The position numbers and the translations under genes are program-made. From IMG/VR virus record IMGVR_UViG_3300023116_000208, positions 1 to 31,269 of that record: 31,269 nt of DNA; one strand, written 5' to 3'. Below, piece after piece: positions 20,621 through 29,012 of this stretch. Under the pieces are notes generated by a model. The model did no database searches. It saw only the letters and a program-made list of their open reading frames with translations, and was not told the origin of the DNA. The DNA is from a virus. Position 1 is the first letter of the stretch. Every line of letters starts with the position of its first letter.

Positions 20621-21262
20621 CTAAGATAATTTTATGACGTGTACAGATAGAGCCCTGTGGGGCACATTGTCAGGTAGTGTGCTTGCTGTTGACTGATCTT
20701 TAACAACTATTCTAACTGTGTTAGTAGTCGCTGTAGTTAATACTCCTACAACAAGTGAGCCACTCCTAGTGTTATTATTTCCATAGACATGTACATAGTT
20801 ACTAAACCCCCCCGCATCTGACTCCCAGCGTGCTCTCATATCAGCACTATTCCCCTCTATTGCTAAGGTACATATGCATAAAAAAGTACCCGCTGGTATA
20901 TCAATAGATTCTAGCCAGTTGCTATTGCTTTTAATTGTATTAGTGGCAGTGGCGGCATTTAGTGTTATATCAGTGTCCTCTATTTTATTTACTCTTGACC
21001 CCGCTTTTTGAATCATTAAATAATTGCCAATGGAATAGCTACCGCTACCCGCAAAGCTGGCCGTCTCATTTAGATACACTGAGGCTTTAGCCTTAAAGCC
21101 TGTGCCCGCTGGGTCCGCAGCATTAACCCATGATGCCCCATCAAACTTAATCACTTGATTAGTGGATGGGCTAGACTCTGTAATATAGCTAGAAAGATTA
21201 ACGGGCACATCCCCTGTGCTATTAGGTGCTAGATTATCCACTGTAATTTTATTATGGCTCAT
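20621..21262 (-). CDS. Virion fibre/adhesin-type protein, paralogue A
   Basis: A 213-residue protein starting MSHNKITVDNLAPNSTGDV, followed by a short linker (VIKFDGASWVNAADP) and a C-terminal beta domain (from ~residue 60; LMIQKAGSRVNKIED ... RSGSLVVGVLTT). It closely resembles the next gene upstream in layout and N-terminus, so the two are duplicates with different tips. The C-terminal domain has the look of a trimeric, C1q/TNF-like head fibre module. It stops at TAG, with TAA three codons later in frame. AAGGT precedes the ATG. Confidence 0.6.
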   Translation of the reverse strand: MSHNKITVDNLAPNSTGDVPVNLSSYITESSPSTNQVIKFDGASWVNAADPAGTGFKAKASVYLNETASFAGSGSYSIGNYLMIQKAGSRVNKIEDTDITLNAATATNTIKSNSNWLESIDIPAGTFLCICTLAIEGNSADMRARWESDAGGFSNYVHVYGNNNTRSGSLVVGVLTTATTNTVRIVVKDQSTASTLPDNVPHRALSVHVIKLS

Positions 21263-21263
21263 A

Positions 21264-21923
21264 TCAATCTACCTTTTGAATATAAATAAAGGTATTCTCA
21301 GCTATAAAATTAGTAGAAGTAGCGGGAGTGGTTACAGTGCCATCCACGTTAGATGCGTTAGTTATTTGTAACTCTATAGTCTCACTACCCGATAGCTCAA
21401 ATAAGCCCGTGATAGATGTAGATGCACCATCGAGGAGGTTGCCCGCATTATCCCCTACTACAGCTCTAATGCTTCTCCATTGACTAGAGTTATTGATTAG
21501 CTGAGCAGCGATGTAACCACTAGCACTAAACTCTACATTAAACTGTGATAGCACAAAATACTTGCCCGCTGGCAGGCTAAAAGATGTATACCAGTCGCTA
21601 GTAGAATACTGTGTTAATGTCGCACCCGTAATAGTGTTAAGAGGTGAAGTGTCATAAATTCGCAAAGCTGAGCCGCTATTTAAATTACTTGCCCCACTAT
21701 TGCTATATAAATCACTCTCGCCTTGGCCTATTCTAATATATTCAACATTAGCACCAGGTGCGGTGCTATTGACCCATCCCGCCCCATCATATTTTATTAC
21801 CTCATTACTTGCCGCCGATGTAATAGTGACATTATTAAGATCATCAATATTAAGCGAGCTAAGCGAGATGTTACCCGCCGCATCAGGTGCTTGATTTTGT
21901 ACTGTTAATTTATTATGACTCAT
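21264..21923 (-). CDS. Virion fibre/adhesin-type protein, paralogue B
   Basis: A 219-residue protein starting MSHNKLTVQNQAPDAAGNI, with the linker VIKYDGAGWVNSTAP and a C-terminal beta domain (WYTSFSLPAGKYFVLSQFN ... FELSGSETIELQITN). It matches paralogue A in the first ~15 residues and the linker (VIK[FY]DGA[SG]WVN), while the C-terminal domains differ. A duplicated anchor with different tips suggests two receptor-binding specificities or positions. The start overlaps the stop of the large fibre by TAATG, with GGGAG upstream. Function is inferred from composition and neighbours. Confidence 0.6.
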   Translation of the reverse strand: MSHNKLTVQNQAPDAAGNISLSSLNIDDLNNVTITSAASNEVIKYDGAGWVNSTAPGANVEYIRIGQGESDLYSNSGASNLNSGSALRIYDTSPLNTITGATLTQYSTSDWYTSFSLPAGKYFVLSQFNVEFSASGYIAAQLINNSSQWRSIRAVVGDNAGNLLDGASTSITGLFELSGSETIELQITNASNVDGTVTTPATSTNFIAENTFIYIQKVD

Positions 21924-24016
21924 TAAACAATCTCCCAGCCTGTGCTGCCATTATCTACTAGCGTAATGGATTGATTAGCCACACTTAAAGTAGTAGTGCC
22001 GTTAGTAGTAGTATCTAGCGTCTCGCCAGTTTGCACAGCTACAATAACAGAGTGAGTAGCATCTAAAAGTTTAACTCTAATCTCACTACCCCCACTAGAT
22101 GCGGCGGGCAATGTCATAGTAATATTACCCGCTGCCCCGCTTGTATCTATTGCATAGTGATAGCTGAGCACGGCATTAAATGAAGCCGCCCCCTGTGTGC
22201 CATCATAAGTAAAGCCCCCACCCCCGCCGCTAGCTGCTACCGCTTCCCATCTGCTATTAGCATTTACATATGTTAATACATAGCCATCTATGGGAGCCCC
22301 CGCTGTGTAACTTACATCACTTAAATCATTAGCGGTAGCAAGTGCTATGCGTGCGTCTACTCTCGCATCTGTATGATATAAGTTAACGCCCTCTGTAAGG
22401 TCTGAGGTAGTCTTAGTGGCTAGGCGTGTGTCAAATCTCGCATCTGTATAGTAGAGATTAGTGCCCTCGCTTACATTTGTAGTAGTTAAGTCTTGATTAA
22501 ATGAGCTTAGATTCACGCTTGATAATGCAGTACTCACAGCTTGATTAGAGCCGTTACCTAAGAATATCTTATTACTATCTAGATTAGGAGTAGCAGCAGT
22601 ACGCCCCGCCCCGCCTACTTTATAAATGCCGCTATTGCCCGTGCCATCTACTTTAACTACTTTAGCTATATTCTGTATTAAGTTACTTTCACCTGTAGGA
22701 GCTGAGTTAGTCAAGGCCCCCGCTGTGGTTTCACTTACATATAGCGTATTCCCTAAAGTAAATGAGCCCGTGTTAATGCTGTCTAAATTACCCAGTGTGA
22801 CTATCTGCACATCTGCATTTAATGACGCACTAGCATAACATAAGCCAAAGGCAGGCATGGTGCTAGCACTGTTAGCCTGTGCTTTTTGTACTACGGGCAC
22901 GCCCCCGCTTACACCGCTTATATAGACGACATCACCCTTACTAAGTGCCACGCCCGCTTTAGCTTTGAATCTAACAGCCCCGTTTAAATCTGCGTGAGCT
23001 GTGATAAATCTATTAGTCTCATCTCCTATGGTGCGGGTCAATACACCATCCGCTAAGAGGTCACCACCCATAGTAACTTGAGCTACACTAATATTAGTGG
23101 TAGTAGTAGAGCCTTGGTCTGTAACTTGTTGTAATGTACCTACCGCACCGCCCGCCGCCGCCGCCGCTTCCCAGTTACCCGTAGTGTTATTATAAGTCAT
23201 AACATAGCCGTCTATGCCCGCACCCGCTGTGTAATCCACATCACTTAAATCATTAGCGGTAGCTAGTGCTATACGTGCGTCCACTCTCGCTGAGGTATGA
23301 TATAAGTTAGCCCCCTCTGTCAAGTCTGAGGTAGTCTTAGTGGCTAGGCGTGTGTCAAATCTTGCATCCGTATAATATAGATTAGTGCCCTCATTTACAT
23401 TTGTAGTAGTTAAAACTACTGCGGGGCCACTATCACCATTAACACTAGTTACGCCCGCAGATTCTGCTTGAGCTTCCCAGTTACCCGTAGTGTTATTATA
23501 TTTCATGACGTAGCCATCAATACCCGCCCCCGCTGTGTAACTTACATCACTTAAATCATTAGCGGTAGCCGCCGCTATACGTGCGTCTACTCTCGCATCT
23601 GTATGATATAAGTTAACGCCCTCGCTTAGATCCGTGGTGGTCTTAGTGCCAAGCTCTGTGTCAAATCTCGCAGACGTGAAATATAAATTAGTGGAGCCCT
23701 CTGCGATATTGTCACTATCTAAAACGACTACGCCAGTTTGAGAGTTGACGCTAGCCACCGCATCAGTATTATCAATTACATCAAACATAGCACTAGTGAT
23801 AGGGCTAGATGCATTTTGATTAAATACTATATGATCACCCACGTTAAGGGGGATAGTAGCAAGTGCCCCCGCTACGCTTACTATATAGAAGTCACCTTTT
23901 AAAGATGTTGTTAAATTAGGGGATTGCGTGGCGGCATCATATGAGCCTTTATAAACTAAGCCGCCTGTGGGTGCTGAGCCCCCGCCAGTTTTAAACGTAT
24001 CAAATTTAATAGCCAT
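21923..24016 (-). CDS. Large tail fibre protein with three ~80-residue repeats
   Basis: A 697-residue fibre. Three copies of an ~80-residue repeat (starts near residues 108, 210 and 535) contain NLYYTDARFDTRLATKTT, then DLTEGVNLYHTDARVDARI, ANDLSDVSYTAGAGIDGY and a Trp-Glu-Ala end. N-L-Y-x-T-x-A-R is a common phage fibre repeat. Between copies two and three lies a decoration-like beta domain (SKGDVVYISG, LGNTLYVSE). The C-terminus ends WEIV after Gly- and Ser-rich sequence. The TTG at 24019 is rejected: ATG 24016 has AGGGG upstream. It likely trimerises and binds the host surface; no enzymatic domain or chaperone is visible. Confidence 0.75.
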   Translation of the reverse strand: MAIKFDTFKTGGGSAPTGGLVYKGSYDAATQSPNLTTSLKGDFYIVSVAGALATIPLNVGDHIVFNQNASSPITSAMFDVIDNTDAVASVNSQTGVVVLDSDNIAEGSTNLYFTSARFDTELGTKTTTDLSEGVNLYHTDARVDARIAAATANDLSDVSYTAGAGIDGYVMKYNNTTGNWEAQAESAGVTSVNGDSGPAVVLTTTNVNEGTNLYYTDARFDTRLATKTTSDLTEGANLYHTSARVDARIALATANDLSDVDYTAGAGIDGYVMTYNNTTGNWEAAAAAGGAVGTLQQVTDQGSTTTTNISVAQVTMGGDLLADGVLTRTIGDETNRFITAHADLNGAVRFKAKAGVALSKGDVVYISGVSGGVPVVQKAQANSASTMPAFGLCYASASLNADVQIVTLGNLDSINTGSFTLGNTLYVSETTAGALTNSAPTGESNLIQNIAKVVKVDGTGNSGIYKVGGAGRTAATPNLDSNKIFLGNGSNQAVSTALSSVNLSSFNQDLTTTNVSEGTNLYYTDARFDTRLATKTTSDLTEGVNLYHTDARVDARIALATANDLSDVSYTAGAPIDGYVLTYVNANSRWEAVAASGGGGGFTYDGTQGAASFNAVLSYHYAIDTSGAAGNITMTLPAASSGGSEIRVKLLDATHSVIVAVQTGETLDTTTNGTTTLSVANQSITLVDNGSTGWEIV
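22244..22490 (-). repeat. Fibre repeat, copy 3
   Basis: About 245 bp coding for the third ~80-residue repeat of the large fibre. Nearly the same DNA as copy 2 over long stretches, for example the segment encoding FDTRLATKTTSDL. Confidence 0.8.
23167..23412 (-). repeat. Fibre repeat, copy 2
   Basis: Second repeat unit, encoding EGTNLYYTDARFDTRLATKT and the YTAGAGIDGYVMTYNNTT segment. It lies about 60 bp from copy 1. Confidence 0.8.
23473..23705 (-). repeat. Fibre repeat, copy 1
   Basis: First and most divergent repeat unit at the N-terminal side (EGSTNLYFTSARFDTELGTK), sharing the ANDLSDVSYTAGAGIDGYVM part with the others. Confidence 0.75.
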
Positions 24017-24025
24017 CAAGCACCC

Positions 24026-24409
24026 CTATCTATTAAAGCCACAGTATAAAACTACAATATCTGAGCCCGCAGCCTTTTTATAAGCTATGCTTGTCACATT
24101 AGAGTTAGCTAGTGCTTGACTATCTACATTAAAAGTGGATAGCACAGGGATAACGCCGCCGCTATTAGCTGTGCTATCACCTGCCCCTGAAGCCGCACGT
24201 AACTTAATAAATGTTTTAGCTGTGGTGTTATCACTAGCTACACCCACAAAAGCGAATTTAAGCCCCGCGTCTAGCTGTGTGCCCGTGGTAGTATCGTAAA
24301 AGTCATCACTTGCTAGGCTATGCCAGTCTGTATCTGCTTGTGATGTCGCATCATAAGTAGCGAATACTTGACCCGCTGAGGCGGGGTTACTAACTAAATA
24401 TTTACCCAT
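24026..24409 (-). CDS. Small beta-rich structural protein of unknown function
   Basis: A 127-residue protein (start ATG 24409, with AAGGAG 9 nt upstream; a longer frame to 24457 lacks such a signal). It is Ala-, Ser- and Thr-rich with strands (GLKFAFVGVASDNTTAKTFI, DIVVLYCGFNR). No family recognised. It lies between the holin and the large fibre. It ends in TAG, and the frame continues for three codons into the ATG of the fibre gene, so readthrough would fuse the two. A role in the tail tip or fibre base is likely from position. Confidence 0.65.
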   Translation of the reverse strand: MGKYLVSNPASAGQVFATYDATSQADTDWHSLASDDFYDTTTGTQLDAGLKFAFVGVASDNTTAKTFIKLRAASGAGDSTANSGGVIPVLSTFNVDSQALANSNVTSIAYKKAAGSDIVVLYCGFNR

Positions 24410-24596
24410 CTTCTTTAACTCCTTGTTTCTTTTTAGCAGATACATTGGCACCCGCATAGACTAGATAGAGCGTATCTATAAGCCCTAAGATTTCAGTATT
24501 AGCTTTATTAAATATAGCAAGCATAACACTTGCTAGCAATGTTAGCACAAACATAGCAGACTTACGCCCGCCCAATGACTTAATTATATTACTCAT
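24402..24596 (-). CDS. Holin-like small membrane protein
   Basis: A 64-residue protein (start at ATG 24596, with GAGG upstream; ATG 24599 is the other option). It has one clear hydrophobic stretch (AMFVLTLLASVMLAIF, about residues 14-29) preceded by IIKSLGGRKS, and a second weaker one (ILGLIDTLYLVYAGANV), ending in a basic tail (AKKKQGVKEDG). The G-G-R-K start, two hydrophobic segments and charged C-terminus fit phage holins. The gene overlaps the endolysin upstream and the next structural gene downstream, the normal order endolysin then holin in many phages. It would time lysis by forming membrane holes. Confidence 0.65.
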   Translation of the reverse strand: MSNIIKSLGGRKSAMFVLTLLASVMLAIFNKANTEILGLIDTLYLVYAGANVSAKKKQGVKEDG

Positions 24597-25269
24597 CATA
24601 ATCCTCACTAGCTAATCTATAAATATGTGCCACATCTTTAATGTTACGAGTGCGTTTAGATACGCCCTCTCTATAGCTACCATTAGGGCCATAGCCCTTA
24701 GCGTTCCCTTCTATAGTTTCAAAAAAGCCCTCTTTATCTGGCGGGCTTAGTGCTATAGTAATATGATTACCGTATGTGGGGCTTCTCTCACTTGAAGTGT
24801 AAACTACTACTATATCACCCGTGTATATTTCTTTAACTTTACGGTTAGTGCCGCCCCATGCGTTATACATTCTGTAACAAGATGGAAAAACTTTATGGCG
24901 TATGCTATAGCGTGCTGAGTTATAACAGAATGCGGCAAAAGCACCACACCAGGCAAATTGGCCATTATGTGTGTAGTCATCTTCCCAGGTCCACCCTATG
25001 CCCTCTACGCTTTTAATATATGCGTTAATGCGTGAGCTATCACCGCCACCCCCTGGCTCAGTAACATTTAAATTATATTCACTTTCACCACGTTTAAGCA
25101 CTTCATTAACTTTATCATTAAAAGTAGTCTCATGATCGAAGTCTTTAACAATAAAATCATGTGGCTCTAAATCTATTCTTAATTGATTGATAGCTCTATT
25201 AGATCTTCTCAAGTCATCACTCACATCATTTAAACGCTCTATAAGCTGTGCTTTAGTAAGATGTTTCAT
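24589..25269 (-). CDS. Endolysin-like cysteine peptidoglycan hydrolase (CHAP/NlpC-type)
   Basis: A 226-residue protein. The first ~35 residues form a polar helix (coiled coil). The catalytic part has FAWCGAFAAFCYN with Cys108, GNHITIAL with His169, and IEGNAKG with Glu187/Asn189, the Cys-His-polar triad of CHAP/NlpC-type papain-like hydrolases. It would cut peptide cross-links or the sugar-peptide amide in murein. The start follows the TAG of the large tail protein with no base between, and GGAG lies 8 nt upstream. The following gene is holin-like. It could alternatively be a tail-associated murein hydrolase used at infection, given its position after a tail-tip gene. Confidence 0.8.
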   Translation of the reverse strand: MKHLTKAQLIERLNDVSDDLRRSNRAINQLRIDLEPHDFIVKDFDHETTFNDKVNEVLKRGESEYNLNVTEPGGGGDSSRINAYIKSVEGIGWTWEDDYTHNGQFAWCGAFAAFCYNSARYSIRHKVFPSCYRMYNAWGGTNRKVKEIYTGDIVVVYTSSERSPTYGNHITIALSPPDKEGFFETIEGNAKGYGPNGSYREGVSKRTRNIKDVAHIYRLASEDYDE

Positions 25270-28200
25270 CTAGTTATACTCCTGTGCATCATCTGCTATG
25301 CCTAGTATACCATTATCCGCTAGGTAAGCATCTTTTTTATGTGCATCACTCGCAGATGTGTAGACCGTAGGCTCTAGTGTGCCTAATGTACTCACGCCAT
25401 GGGGGCTAGTAAAAGTTACAAGTGACCCTACTATAGTTAAAATTTTAAGTCCCGTTATTGCCGCATCTTCATTGCCATAGGGTAAGAAGTCTACCACATC
25501 ACCCACGTTAAAAAAGCTTGTATCATCATTGCTAAATTCATTAGTAGATACTGTTAACTCTGTAGTAGATGTGACAGAAGTTACTTTTAAAGTGCTATTC
25601 CAGTTAACAGATATGATGCCAGTTTTAATAATTTCTAAACTGCATCCCTCAGACATAAGCTCTTGATTGATACTTTTTATCATGCCCACCTCATCTGTTA
25701 TGCCATACTCATCACTCATGCCCTTTAGATGGGGTGAAGTGCATTTAACATATGACCCCACATCTAAATAGATGCTTTTACCCGTTCCTATGTCACCCGT
25801 CCACAGCCTCATAGGATTAGAAAGCACATTAAACACACGGGCAGCTATGGGGAGGAAGTAGTTATAGGCATCACCCGCCCCTGCCCCTATCTCTTCAATA
25901 CTAACACCGTAGAGCTCTAAGCTTATCTTGCTTTTCTCTCCACCATATCTGTTAATAGCATCTTGATTATTATAAATAACGCTATCCTTAAATTCATTCT
26001 CATCATTATCCCACCCGTATTTAATCTCTATCTGTGTTACTATATCCTCATAGATAGACCATGTGGGCGGTCTATCGCTAAGGAAGTCCCCCGCATCTAT
26101 GGTGGCACTAACAAACTTATCATTCTCAGATGCTAGCGGGCTTAGTGTGATCTTAGGCAAGCCCCCCGCCGTACGCTTCATAGTAATCATACAGCCTAAT
26201 GATTTTAACAAGCTATCCATAAAGTCACGGGGGTTAAAATCATCTATAGAAAAATTAGTATTAAGTGCACCTACTGTGCTTGTGCCGTTAATTAGAAATG
26301 AATTAACGTCTATATTATCTTCATGTATAGATAAGCCTACCCCTAGTGTATCATAATCACCATTATTACCGCCGCCTCCACTTTGTAAGATCATAAGCAT
26401 GATCTCGCCTGGTGTAACTTGATAAGCTAGCACCCCCCTGGTAACTTGCGTTCTATCTTCACCTTGCCAGTCTCCAAAATGCCCGTTATCCTTATTCACG
26501 CTAAAATTTCTTAACCTCACTAAATAACCTACTACGCTGCCCCCGTAGCTAATAGCCTCCTCATGAGTGGCTTGATAGTGTAAAGTCTTAGTACGCTTAT
26601 GATAATAATCATATGTTTGTACTTGAATGCTAAAATAAACATTAGGGGTGCTAGATGTGGGCAAGCCTAAGGACTGCTCTAATAAAATACTCAGCTCATT
26701 AGCTTGATGATAAGCACGCGCTATGTTAACGGGTATCTCTTCACTAGCATAGCGTCTATTGGGTAGCTCAATAGTACGCACTTTTAATGAGTTCCCCGCA
26801 TAATTAGGCTTAGAGCCATCCATCCAATAATCAAGCGGATAAAATAATCTATGAGTATTCCTTAGCGGTCTAGTGTTTTCAATCTCATCACTAGGCCAGT
26901 GTGCATAATGATAGTTAGGGCTTGAGTTATACCAATATGAACTATACCATAAATGTACTTTTCCATCATGAGGCGTGTGCCGTGGGCTTAATGCTAAGTG
27001 ATTAGCTAGTGGCGTAGCTCTTAATGTAGCACTTGAATAGCTACCGCCAAATGATAAAGCATGATTAACACCATCTATGCCCGTGTTAGAGCTAGTAGAT
27101 ACTTGAGTAGATAATGCCTCATTCAAACACTCAGGCCATAGCTTTAGCTCACGGCGGCCCACAGTTACCCGCTTAATCTCACCCCGTTTAGGAATGCGGC
27201 CATAAACAATATCTACACCTACAAAGTAGTTTAATAAAGCTGCTTGACTAACTGAGCCATCTACTGTGTGATCTATTGTAATTGTAGGGGGGCTACCCGC
27301 ACTATATGAAATAGGAAAAGCCACATAGTCTACCCGCCCTATAATTATAAGAGGGTAGCGAGGATGGGCATTAATAAAGCCCTCTCCATTAGGGCGGTTA
27401 ATATCAAATATTTGATCTAAATAGAACCCCTCCGCATCTAGTGTAGTTTGCCCCACACTTGCCACAGGGTTACTAAGCTCTATATAGTAATCATTACCCC
27501 ATGCACTGCCATACTCAAAAGTGTTAGACAGATTATCAAAATAATGATAATCCTGTAATAAATACGAGATACCTTTTTTAGAGTCCGCAAGCTCACTATC
27601 TATTAAGCTCACGAGTGGCAAGATGCTTAAAGCTACCGCATTACCATCTTCTATGCTAGGTGATGACTCTATAAAACCATTGATAATACATTCATAATCC
27701 GATACATTACCCGCGCTGTCTTGATACGCTATAAATAGTTTACACCGCCGCCCTCTAAATATAGTTATCTCCGTGGATAAGATAGGCACGCTAGACCCTT
27801 GTAAGCTTATCGCGTGATATTGGTACTCACTACCGCCTACCGCCCTCTCATCTACAGTAACTGTGCTAGATGTAAATGCACTAGCTCTAAATGTCTCGCT
27901 CCCTATGTGTATTAAGCGTGGGGTAGATAATGACGATAAATCTTTATCTATATCTATTGTCTGTGGTAGTGCATCAAAATTAAGCACCTCATCTAAATTA
28001 CACTGTGTTACTCCGCTAGACCTTTTACCCACACGCCCAAATATAACGCCAGGGTCACTAGATGAGCCATCCTTATTTATAGATAGCTCTATAGATAGTG
28101 GTGAGTAACTAGCTAGACCCCCGCTAGGATCTATAGAACTATTAAAAGCTCCTACACTTATAATGCCCTGTACGTCTGTATAGGCTAGACCCGTGGCTAT

Positions 28201-28308
28201 ATTAGCATCTAAATTAGTGCTAGCGGGCGGGGTGATGCTATGATAACGATATGGCAAGCCCGCCACTTGTAAGCAAAATACCCGCCGCCCTAAATCATTA
28301 GTTATCAT
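25270..28308 (-). CDS. Large tail-tip/baseplate structural protein
   Basis: A 1012-residue protein and the largest in the window. The sequence is beta-rich with few charged stretches (MITNDLGRRVFCLQVAGLPY at the start; many Ser/Thr/Tyr strands; FNPRDFMDSLLKSLGCMITM at about 700; LRLWTGDIGTGKSI near 850, where the GTGKS is not a Walker motif in context). This size and position between small tail genes and the endolysin fit a tail hub or host-contact protein. I do not recognise a named family. ATG 28308 overlaps the TGA of the preceding gene. Its stop is TAG, directly followed by the endolysin ATG in the same frame. Confidence 0.6.
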   Translation of the reverse strand: MITNDLGRRVFCLQVAGLPYRYHSITPPASTNLDANIATGLAYTDVQGIISVGAFNSSIDPSGGLASYSPLSIELSINKDGSSSDPGVIFGRVGKRSSGVTQCNLDEVLNFDALPQTIDIDKDLSSLSTPRLIHIGSETFRASAFTSSTVTVDERAVGGSEYQYHAISLQGSSVPILSTEITIFRGRRCKLFIAYQDSAGNVSDYECIINGFIESSPSIEDGNAVALSILPLVSLIDSELADSKKGISYLLQDYHYFDNLSNTFEYGSAWGNDYYIELSNPVASVGQTTLDAEGFYLDQIFDINRPNGEGFINAHPRYPLIIIGRVDYVAFPISYSAGSPPTITIDHTVDGSVSQAALLNYFVGVDIVYGRIPKRGEIKRVTVGRRELKLWPECLNEALSTQVSTSSNTGIDGVNHALSFGGSYSSATLRATPLANHLALSPRHTPHDGKVHLWYSSYWYNSSPNYHYAHWPSDEIENTRPLRNTHRLFYPLDYWMDGSKPNYAGNSLKVRTIELPNRRYASEEIPVNIARAYHQANELSILLEQSLGLPTSSTPNVYFSIQVQTYDYYHKRTKTLHYQATHEEAISYGGSVVGYLVRLRNFSVNKDNGHFGDWQGEDRTQVTRGVLAYQVTPGEIMLMILQSGGGGNNGDYDTLGVGLSIHEDNIDVNSFLINGTSTVGALNTNFSIDDFNPRDFMDSLLKSLGCMITMKRTAGGLPKITLSPLASENDKFVSATIDAGDFLSDRPPTWSIYEDIVTQIEIKYGWDNDENEFKDSVIYNNQDAINRYGGEKSKISLELYGVSIEEIGAGAGDAYNYFLPIAARVFNVLSNPMRLWTGDIGTGKSIYLDVGSYVKCTSPHLKGMSDEYGITDEVGMIKSINQELMSEGCSLEIIKTGIISVNWNSTLKVTSVTSTTELTVSTNEFSNDDTSFFNVGDVVDFLPYGNEDAAITGLKILTIVGSLVTFTSPHGVSTLGTLEPTVYTSASDAHKKDAYLADNGILGIADDAQEYN

Positions 28309-29012
28309 GGTGCCACCTCTGGTATATAAACATCTAATAGCGTAATGTTTTTAATCTTGCAGTCCTCAGCATCTACATTTATAGCTACCACCTCCCCTCT
28401 AACGTCATAGCCTCCCGCTGTGGGTGGTAAATAGAGGGGGCGGGGTGGCTCTAAGGCTGTGCTTGTAGGAGGCACACGGGGTACAGTTATGCCCGTATCT
28501 GCATAGTAAGTGTGACTATGCCGCCCAGCGTCATATAAGGCACTTTGTAATAAAAGGCTATTGCCACTATTCATGCTAATACCATAGTCCGCAGTGGCTA
28601 CCTCCGTATATCCGCTACCGCTATCATTAAGAGCTTTCACTACTATATCTATACGGGGTGAGTATTCGCTAGCCGTAGGGTCACTATCGTTAGTGCCTGA
28701 CTCATAAATAACAATAGCACATAAATAGGTACTAATAGGCGTGCTAGCATAAAATAATTTATGGCTCTCAGTATACCCCTTAGGCATAGTAATTAGGCTA
28801 GATGGATATGCTACGCCCACTTGATAAGGGGAGGAGGTATAAGCATTAAATGTGCTACGCATAATGGGATAGTTGGCCATCCCTAAAAACTTAACATGTG
28901 TTAATTGAGATAGGGCGGCACACATGCTAGACACTGAGGAGCCCATTAGGACTGCTCCGTTATTACATGCCAGCTTGCTAGGTAAAGGATTAAAAGCTGT
29001 CTGTATTAACAT
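28305..29012 (-). CDS. Tail structural protein of unknown family
   Basis: A 235-residue beta-rich protein (MLIQTAFNPLPSKLACNNGA ... TSTALEPPRPLYLPPTAGGY near the C-terminus). It shows no catalytic motif or membrane segment. TGGGGG precedes the ATG, which follows the TAA of the previous gene without a gap; the TGA overlaps the next ATG. In tightly packed late operons with ATGA overlaps, such proteins usually build the tail tip. No function can be assigned beyond structural. Confidence 0.6.
   Translation of the reverse strand: MLIQTAFNPLPSKLACNNGAVLMGSSVSSMCAALSQLTHVKFLGMANYPIMRSTFNAYTSSPYQVGVAYPSSLITMPKGYTESHKLFYASTPISTYLCAIVIYESGTNDSDPTASEYSPRIDIVVKALNDSGSGYTEVATADYGISMNSGNSLLLQSALYDAGRHSHTYYADTGITVPRVPPTSTALEPPRPLYLPPTAGGYDVRGEVVAINVDAEDCKIKNITLLDVYIPEVAP

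Noticed and set aside
24017-24019. TTG start for the large fibre
   Set aside because: The next codon is ATG at correct distance from AGGGG.
27300-28308. Prophage integration genes or attachment sites
   Set aside because: No integrase, excisionase or bacterial flank is seen anywhere in the window; repeats at the ends are absent.
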